From Catenulisporales bacterium (GTDB lineage: Bacteria; Actinomycetota; Actinomycetes; Streptomycetales; Catenulisporaceae), in contig JAEKKI010000128.1 of NCBI GenBank assembly GCA_019510485.1, forward strand, positions 1 to 64,000: a DNA stretch of 64,000 nt. The letters are read 5' to 3'. Both the position numbers and the translations under genes were made by a program. Below the pieces are notes generated by a model. That model was not told the origin of the DNA. It did no database searches and saw only the letters and a program-made list of their open reading frames with translations. Shown piece after piece: positions 58,289-64,000 of the stretch; within the stretch, counting starts at the first letter, position 1; every line of letters starts with the position of its first letter.

Positions 58289-61234
58289 CTATCCGCGTCG
58301 TCGCCGAATCTCAACCTTCGACCGGGTCACCAGCGCCGCGCCGACCCCGGCGAGTATCGGAACGAGCACGATCGTGCCGGTCAGGAACCACCACGGGATC
58401 GCGAGGTAGCTTTGCGCGTGCACGGTCCGCGGGCCGCCGAAGGGGCCGAACCCCCCGCGGGCGTCGACCGCGGACTGCACGAAACTGTGCGAGCGCGCCT
58501 CGATGATCGCCACCGCCGGCACCAGCCCGGTCGCCGAGCCCAGGACCGCCCCCATCACCGCCGTGATCGTGGCCTGGGAGCCGGCCAGCGTGCGCCGCAC
58601 GCGCGGGCGCGCCCCGACCGCGGCCAGGGTCTCCAGGTCGGCCTGGCCGTCGGTGATCGCCAGTCCGGTGGCGATGGCCGCCGCGCCCAGGGTCACGAAC
58701 GCCGCGACCGCGGCCAGCGCCAGCATCGCGGCGTCCTGGCCGCCCTGGTATCCGCGCTCCACCTTCAGCAGCGCGGTGGTGCCCAGCGTCTCGGCGGCGG
58801 CGTTGGCCCGCTCCTCCTCGGCGCGCGTGGGCGTGCGGTTGGTGTCGAACAGGATCATCGAGGGTGTGTACTTCACGGGGTACTTGTCCGCCGCCGACTG
58901 CGGGATCAGGGCCCGGACGCCGTTGACGGCGCTGCCGTCCTTGGTCCGGGCCACGGCGGCCGGCAGCGTCAGGTCGCCCGGCGGCGGTCCGGAGCAGTAG
59001 GGCTGGAACTGCTTGCGCACCTCGGCCGGCATGTCCGCGCCGTCCGGCGGGCACTGGCGCTGCAGGGCGATGGTCGAGGTCGCCCGGCCGGTCGCCGGAT
59101 CGTCGGTGGTGAGGTCGTAGCGGTTGAAGACCACCATGCCGCCGGCGGCCAGCACCTTCTCGGCCTCCGGGTTCTCCCGGCCGGTGAGCGCGCGCAGGGT
59201 GCCGGCGTCGCCGGGCACGACCTCGCCCCCGCCGTACGCCGCCGCGCAGCGCGGATCGGCCTGCATCATCGACTCCCCGTCCTGGCCGGCCGGGATCGGG
59301 GCGCTGTTCGCGCCGAAGAACGGGCAGTCGCTGGCCGTCGGGCGCTTCACGACCAGGTTCACCGGAACGAAGCCGTTGTAGTCCTGGGCCAGGATCACCG
59401 AGGCCGAGCGCACCGGCAGCGCGGCGCCGATCGCGGCGATCGCCTTCCGGGTGTCCGCCGGCTTGCTGTCCGGCCCCATGTCCACGCCGCTGAACCGCAA
59501 TCCGGGCCGGGACCTGTCCTCGGACTCCCGGGCGGCGGCCGAGCCGAACATCAGCGCCACCTGCCCGGGACGCAGGGTGCTGTGATACTGCGCGCGGCCG
59601 CGGGCGGCGTCGGTGGCCAGCAGCGTGGCCACCGCCGTGGAGCCGGCCACGGCGGCCAGGATCGCCGCGACCGCCGGCGCCGTGCGGCCCCGGTTGCGGG
59701 CGCCGTCGCGCAGCGCCATCCGCCCGGTCAGTGGCAGCGCCCGCCCGAGCTTGCCGGCCAGCGCCACCAGCAGCGGGGTGCAGGCCACGACGCCGAGTTC
59801 GGACACCGCGATCCCGGCCACCAGCGGCACGGTGTGGATGCCGGGCTGGTAGACGGCGTAGCCGGTGGCGGCGATCCCGGCCAGCAGCACCGCGGCGCCG
59901 AACGCGGCCAGCCGCCACGGCGCGCCGCGCGCCCCGCGCCGGCCGCCGGTCAGCGATTCCAGCACCTGCTGCCGGCCGGTGAGGATCGCCGGGATCAGCG
60001 CCGCGACCAGGCCGGTGGCCACGCCCAGCAGCGCGGCGCCGGCCAGGTCCGGCGGCGCGATCCGGAACGCGCCGGGCTCGCGGTGCGTCAGGTTCACCGC
60101 CTCCGGGAGCGCGAGCCGTCCCAGCAGAACCCCGGCCAGCGCGCCCAGCAGGCCGCCGACGGCGCCGAGCACCAGGCCGTCGGCCAGGACCACGGCCCGC
60201 ACCATGCGCTGGTCGGCTCCGGCGGCGCCCATCAGGCCGAAGTCGCGGCGCCGCTTGCGCGCTCCGACCGCGAATGCGGGGCCGGCCAGCAGCACCACTT
60301 CCAGCAGGGCCATGACGATCCCGACGGCGCTGACCGCCACCAGCGCCTCGGTGAGCCGGCTGCTGCCCGCGGCCGCGCCGCGGTGGTCGCGCAGCAGCGG
60401 GACCTGGGAATCCGGCGGCGGGTTCTCGCCGACCTGCCGGGACTCGGCCGAATACCCGCTCTGGTTCAGGTTCAGCACCTGCGCCCAGGACAGGCCGCCG
60501 GGGACGCTCGCGAGCCAGTGGCCGGGGCCGGGATCGTCCGGTGCGGAGGGCAGGGTGCCGGGGTAGGCGAAGATCTCGTCGTCGTCCAGGTGCGAGGGAT
60601 CGTCGTACTCGCCGACGATCGTCAGCGCGTGCTCGGCCAGGCGGCCGTCGGGGCCGGGCTGTTCAGTGCGGGTGAGGTACTCGGCGCTGATCTGGTCGCC
60701 GGGGTGTTTGTCGAGCGAGTTCAGCAGCGAGGTGGACAGCGTCACCTCGTTCTTCGCGTGCGGTGCGCGGCCGGACATGTGCTTGTAGATGCCGGTCAGC
60801 AGCGGGTCGTTCAGGTCGCGTTCGGCGATTTGGACGGTGTAGGAGCCATGCGGCGATCGGACTCGCAGCTGCTGCTTGTTCGGCATCGGCACGACGCGCG
60901 AGCCCGGCGGCAGTACTCCGGCGTCGGTCGGTGAAGCGATCTGGACGCCTTGCAGCGCGCCGGCGAGCATGCCTCCGGCTTGCGGCGGCGCCGGGACGGT
61001 GCCGTTCGGGAGCTGCTGGATCTGTGCCGGGGCCACGAAGGAGACGAGCGCGTCGGCCTGGCCGAGGTCGCGCTGGAGCTGCTCGGCGGTGGTCAGTTTG
61101 ACCGTGTGGTAGACCGTGTCGGCCGCCGCGGCCCCGGCGACCGGGAGCGCGAGCATCGCCGCGACCAGTGCGGAGCGGCCCTTGTGGCGCAGGGCTTCGC
61201 GGCGCGCGATGCGCACGGCGACCTTCCAGATCAT
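58289..61234 (-). CDS. Large FtsX-family ABC permease
   Basis: 981 residues, two FtsX-like domains: an N-terminal helix (ALVAAMLALPVAGAAAADTVY), a large extracellular part, three helices around 270-400, a second pair, a second extracellular part (about 560-830) and C-terminal helices ending SKVEIRRRRG. This is the actinobacterial 10-helix mechanotransmission/MacB-like permease type, which acts with a separate ATPase. No ATPase gene is adjacent, which is unusual since most such genes are paired. ATG at 61234. Confidence 0.88.
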   Translation of the reverse strand: MIWKVAVRIARREALRHKGRSALVAAMLALPVAGAAAADTVYHTVKLTTAEQLQRDLGQADALVSFVAPAQIQQLPNGTVPAPPQAGGMLAGALQGVQIASPTDAGVLPPGSRVVPMPNKQQLRVRSPHGSYTVQIAERDLNDPLLTGIYKHMSGRAPHAKNEVTLSTSLLNSLDKHPGDQISAEYLTRTEQPGPDGRLAEHALTIVGEYDDPSHLDDDEIFAYPGTLPSAPDDPGPGHWLASVPGGLSWAQVLNLNQSGYSAESRQVGENPPPDSQVPLLRDHRGAAAGSSRLTEALVAVSAVGIVMALLEVVLLAGPAFAVGARKRRRDFGLMGAAGADQRMVRAVVLADGLVLGAVGGLLGALAGVLLGRLALPEAVNLTHREPGAFRIAPPDLAGAALLGVATGLVAALIPAILTGRQQVLESLTGGRRGARGAPWRLAAFGAAVLLAGIAATGYAVYQPGIHTVPLVAGIAVSELGVVACTPLLVALAGKLGRALPLTGRMALRDGARNRGRTAPAVAAILAAVAGSTAVATLLATDAARGRAQYHSTLRPGQVALMFGSAAARESEDRSRPGLRFSGVDMGPDSKPADTRKAIAAIGAALPVRSASVILAQDYNGFVPVNLVVKRPTASDCPFFGANSAPIPAGQDGESMMQADPRCAAAYGGGEVVPGDAGTLRALTGRENPEAEKVLAAGGMVVFNRYDLTTDDPATGRATSTIALQRQCPPDGADMPAEVRKQFQPYCSGPPPGDLTLPAAVARTKDGSAVNGVRALIPQSAADKYPVKYTPSMILFDTNRTPTRAEEERANAAAETLGTTALLKVERGYQGGQDAAMLALAAVAAFVTLGAAAIATGLAITDGQADLETLAAVGARPRVRRTLAGSQATITAVMGAVLGSATGLVPAVAIIEARSHSFVQSAVDARGGFGPFGGPRTVHAQSYLAIPWWFLTGTIVLVPILAGVGAALVTRSKVEIRRRRG

Positions 61235-61324
61235 GCTGACCAGGAATACCGGGTATATTCGTGCTCTGCATCCTGCGGAAAGCGTAGATCCTTCACGCTG
61301 CGTGAGCTACTGCTCGGGCCGTAC

Positions 61325-62980
61325 TCAGCTCCAGGGGATTTCCGGGGACTTGTAGTATTTGATGCCCAGCCGGTCCCACAGCGGGCCCTGCTTGGCCAGC
61401 CGCTGCGCGAACTTCCGCCAGTCGTGGGTGGCCGGTGTGGACCAGCCGATCTCGGCGATGGCCGGAATACGCGGATAGGCCAGGGTCTCGGCGTCGGCCA
61501 GGCTCTTGACCGTCTCGGTCCACAGCGGGGCCTCGACGCCGAGGACCGCCGCCGGGGCGACGCCGGGCAGGACCGTGACCGGGTCCCAGTCGTACGCCTT
61601 GGACACCGGGATGTAGCCGGCCCAGTGCAGGCCGAGCGGGAAGCCGGGGGTGTACTGCTGGTCCAGGTAGGCGTGGCTGCCGGGGGCCATGATCAGCTTG
61701 CTGCCCTTGGCCGCGGCCTGCGTGGCGGGGGGCTGCGGCTGTGCGGTGTTCCAGTATTCCAGCACGGTCTGCGGCAGCAGCGGTGCGGTGGCCGCCTCGG
61801 CCCAGGCGATGGGGGTGCGTCCGTGGGCTGCGACGGTGTCCTGCGTGCGCTTGATGAAGGCGTTGTACCGGGTCAGGTTCAGCGCCTGGGCCTCGTCACC
61901 GCCCATGTGCAGGTACGGTCCGGCGGTCGCGTCGGCGGCGGCCGCGGTCGCTGAATCGACAAATCTGTATGTTGATTCACTCGACGGGCACAGCGCGTCG
62001 AACGCCGGCGAGACGGTGGTCACCGGCCCGTGCTCGCGGCCGTCGCAGGCGAGTTGCGGATAGGCGTAGACGGCGGCGCCGACGTGCCCCGGCATGTCGA
62101 TCTCGGGGATCACCGTCATATAGCGGGAGGCGGCGTAGTCGACGATTGCCTTCAGGTCGGCGGCGCTGTAGGAGCCGCCGGGACCCCCGCCGACCTGCGT
62201 CGCGCCGCCGGCGGACGCGAGCTTGGGCCAGTCCGGCACGGTCAGGCGCCAGCCCTGGTCGTCGGTGAGGTGCAGGTGGAACTCGTTGACCTTGTACAGC
62301 GCGGCGGCGTCGATGTAGGACTTCACGTCGGCGACGCTGAAGAAGTGCCGTGCGACGTCGAGCATGACGCCCCGGTAGGCGAAACGCGGCTGGTCGGTGA
62401 TGGCTCCGGCCTGGACCTTGGTGTCGGTGACGAGCTGTCGCAGGGTTTGGACGCCGTGGAACAGGCCTGCGGGGTCGGCGGCGGTGAGCTTGATCGAGGC
62501 GGTGGTGATCTCCAGTTTGTAGCCTTCGGCGCCCAGGGCGGGGTCGCCGCCGGTGGGTTGGAGCGTGAGCTGGATGTTGGCGGGGCTGTTCGCGTCGGCG
62601 GCAAGCGTGAGGCCGGTCTGCTGCTTGAGGTAGGCGGCCAGGTCGGCGGCGACGGGCTCGGCGCCGGGGTCGGCGTGGATCGTGGTGGCGGCGCTGAGGG
62701 TGAAGGCGCCGGTGTATGCGGTGATGTTCGCCGGCTGCGGTACTACGCGTTGGAGTGCGGCGAGATCGGCGGGGGAGCCGGGGGTGGGCGGCTGGGCTGT
62801 CGGTGGCTGGCTTGTGGTCGGGTTCGAGCCCGCGGTTGTGCTTGTCGCCGTTGTCGCCGTCGTGGGAGGCGCGGACGCGGGGCTGCTCCCGCTGCCGCCG
62901 CAGGCGGTTGCGATCAGTAGGGGCGCTGCGCACACACTGACGATCGTGGCGGTCCGGAAGGTCGGGGCTCGGCCGGTCAT
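61325..62980 (-). CDS. GH20 beta-N-acetylhexosaminidase, lipoprotein
   Basis: 551 residues. The signal peptide ends at ATAC (lipid Cys27), followed by a Thr/Pro-rich linker (about 28-70), a GH20b-like domain (about 75-200) and the catalytic barrel with FHLHLTDDQGWRL, VIPEIDMPGH and the catalytic Asp-Glu pair in LHMGGDEAQ. It removes terminal GlcNAc/GalNAc from chitin oligosaccharides or glycans at the cell surface. ATG at 62980. Possibly in one transcript with the FtsX gene, 90 bases downstream. Confidence 0.93.
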   Translation of the reverse strand: MTGRAPTFRTATIVSVCAAPLLIATACGGSGSSPASAPPTTATTATSTTAGSNPTTSQPPTAQPPTPGSPADLAALQRVVPQPANITAYTGAFTLSAATTIHADPGAEPVAADLAAYLKQQTGLTLAADANSPANIQLTLQPTGGDPALGAEGYKLEITTASIKLTAADPAGLFHGVQTLRQLVTDTKVQAGAITDQPRFAYRGVMLDVARHFFSVADVKSYIDAAALYKVNEFHLHLTDDQGWRLTVPDWPKLASAGGATQVGGGPGGSYSAADLKAIVDYAASRYMTVIPEIDMPGHVGAAVYAYPQLACDGREHGPVTTVSPAFDALCPSSESTYRFVDSATAAAADATAGPYLHMGGDEAQALNLTRYNAFIKRTQDTVAAHGRTPIAWAEAATAPLLPQTVLEYWNTAQPQPPATQAAAKGSKLIMAPGSHAYLDQQYTPGFPLGLHWAGYIPVSKAYDWDPVTVLPGVAPAAVLGVEAPLWTETVKSLADAETLAYPRIPAIAEIGWSTPATHDWRKFAQRLAKQGPLWDRLGIKYYKSPEIPWS

Positions 62981-63051
62981 CCCGCGAGGGTAGCCGAAGA
63001 GGGCGCTATTCCGGCCGCGCCTGGCCGCCTAGACGCGGTCCCGGACGACGA

Positions 63052-63672
63052 TCACCGCTCCCGAACTGCATAGCTCAGATGCGTCACCCGCTCCGTCGGC
63101 TCCGACCGAACCGGCTCCAGCGCCACGCGACCGGCGTCCACGCCCTCGAACAGACGGACTCCCGAACCGAACAGCACCGGCGACAGCGCGATCGAGAACT
63201 CGTCCACCAGGCCGGCGTTCACGTACTCCACGATCGTCTCGCCGCCACCCGCGATGCGGACGTCCCGATCGCCGGCGGCCGCGCGGGCCTGGTCGAGCGC
63301 GGTCTCGATGCCGTCGTTGACGAAGTGGAAGACGGTCCCGCCCGGCCGCTCCCAGGGGTCGCGCTTCTCGTGCGTCACGACGAAGACCGGGGTGTGGAAC
63401 GGCGCCTCTTCCGGCCACGCCTTCTCGCCGGCGTCGAACATGCGCTTGCCCATCACGCTCGCGCCGGTGCGTTCGAACGTCTCCCGCACGATGTCGTTAT
63501 CGCGCCCCTCATCGCCGCCCACGCCGAACTTCAGGTTCTCCCGGAAGAACCGCAGCGGGAAGATCCACTGCTGCAGTTCCATCCACTGCTGCCCCATGAG
63601 CTCCTCAGGAGAGTCCGGCGCCATGAACCCGTCCAGCGACATCGACACGCTGAAGAACGTCTTCCCGGCCAT
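63052..63672 (-). CDS. RibD C-terminal/dihydrofolate-reductase-fold protein
   Basis: 206 residues: FFSVSMSLDGFMAPD, RTGASVMGKRMFDAGEKAW, RIAGGGETIVEYVNAGLVDE and SPVLFGSGVRLFEG give the DHFR/RibD reductase fold. Actual folate or riboflavin reduction is not implied; most such proteins are uncharacterised NADPH-dependent reductases. The ATG at 63672 overlaps the stop of the SRPBCC gene (ATGA), so they are coupled. Confidence 0.9.
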   Translation of the reverse strand: MAGKTFFSVSMSLDGFMAPDSPEELMGQQWMELQQWIFPLRFFRENLKFGVGGDEGRDNDIVRETFERTGASVMGKRMFDAGEKAWPEEAPFHTPVFVVTHEKRDPWERPGGTVFHFVNDGIETALDQARAAAGDRDVRIAGGGETIVEYVNAGLVDEFSIALSPVLFGSGVRLFEGVDAGRVALEPVRSEPTERVTHLSYAVRER

Positions 63673-64000
63673 CAGTCCTCAACTCCTTTGGCGAACGATG
63701 TCGCGACGTATGCGGCCAGGTGGTCCAGGGTCTGCCGGCCGCCCTCGATCGCGTGGTACTTCTCGACCGCCTCGTCGCGCAGCTCCTTGGTGGGGAACAC
63801 CGTGCGCATCTCGATCCGGGTCGCCGCGCCGTCGGGCGCGAACGTCACGACTGACCGGAAGGCGTTCGGGTCGTCGCTGGACTCACGGTGCACCAGCACG
63901 ATCCGCTCCGGCCGGGCGATCTCGGTGAAGGAGATCCACTCCTGGTAATCCGTCCCGTCCGGACCGTGCATCACGAAGTCCCACACCCCGCCGACGCGGA
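63672..64000 (-). CDS. SRPBCC/AHSA1-domain protein, partial (5' end outside the window)
   Basis: The C-terminal about 109 residues of an activator-of-Hsp90-like (SRPBCC) domain: RVGGVWDFVMHGPDG at the window edge, then YQEWISFTEIARPERIVLVH, VVTFAPDGAATRIEMRTVF and a helix ending RQTLDHLAAYVA. These proteins bind small hydrophobic ligands. The reading frame is open across the window edge, so the start is missing. It is coupled to the DHFR-like gene downstream. Confidence 0.88.
   Translation of the reverse strand, partial: RVGGVWDFVMHGPDGTDYQEWISFTEIARPERIVLVHRESSDDPNAFRSVVTFAPDGAATRIEMRTVFPTKELRDEAVEKYHAIEGGRQTLDHLAAYVATSFAKGVED

Noticed and set aside
58241-60934. 897-codon plus-strand frame opposite the FtsX permease
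   Set aside because: Low-complexity Arg/Gly/Gln-rich translation with no start signal; the minus-strand permease explains the region.
1-64000. tRNA, rRNA, CRISPR arrays, insertion sequences, replication origin
   Set aside because: The gaps were read for cloverleaf ends, spaced repeats, transposase frames and DnaA-box clusters, and none was convincing. A structure-based RNA search was not possible here.

Overview
This is a GC-rich, gene-dense stretch of chromosome from an actinomycete with a Streptomyces-like developmental biology. The evidence is two chaplin genes (one with a sortase signal), a conservon-type signalling operon, alternative GTG/TTG starts, and LmbE/PIG-L, SCP2 and MFS/TetR genes typical of the group. 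A Catenulispora-like member of the Catenulisporales is my guess, but the sequence alone does not fix the genus. There are no rRNA or tRNA genes, CRISPR arrays or intact insertion sequences that I can see. About 58 protein genes are supported, one of them a clear pseudogene.

Layout. 0.3-5 kb: exported or surface proteins (PNGase A-like amidase, a short chaplin, a three-domain long chaplin with LAHTG, a rhomboid-like membrane protein). 5-13 kb: LmbE deacetylase, a multiply frameshifted SDR pseudogene, a type 5 uracil-DNA glycosylase, a small regulator/membrane-protein pair with its own palindrome, and an operon of MFS exporter, unknown protein and FxLD-type methyltransferase. 13-15 kb: a small accessory patch (truncated tyrosine recombinase with lost catalytic residues, a small protein with a duplicated Trp-rich motif, a small hydrophobic protein). 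15-29.4 kb: acyltransferase, two-component system, SDR plus QueA-like enzyme, hotdog thioesterases, nickel/cobalt permease with a Nur-like box, class A penicillin-binding protein, peptide deformylase, CsoR with its operator, SIMPL protein and a FabH-like synthase. 29.4-39.3 kb: a secreted unknown, a conservon-like cluster (sensor kinase, roadblock protein, GTPase, receptor lipoprotein; no DUF742 gene) and a heterodimeric ABC exporter. 39.6-43.7 kb: DUF6421 protein, SDR and threonine aldolase. 43.7-46.9 kb: MerR regulator, SDR, MaoC hydratase and SCP2, together resembling the parts of a peroxisomal multifunctional enzyme. 46.9-54.6 kb: hydrolase/TetR and MFS/TetR divergent pairs, VOC protein, DUF2797, PEP-mutase-like enzyme, a P-loop kinase and a lipase. 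54.7-64 kb: two tandem paralogous acyl-CoA synthetases, a large FtsX-type permease, a GH20 hexosaminidase, a RibD/DHFR-like protein and a truncated SRPBCC gene.

The most interesting items are the methyltransferase/MFS/unknown operon, which resembles part of a RiPP pathway without a visible precursor; the 13-15 kb patch with a 12-base inverted repeat around the recombinase leader; the ABC pair whose degenerate motifs are complementary; the QueA-like enzyme with no queuosine genes nearby; the conservon without its DUF742 member; and three readable metal or efflux operators (Nur-like, CsoR-like, and palindromes at regulator genes). Strong inverted-repeat terminators sit at several gene ends and help define the transcription units.
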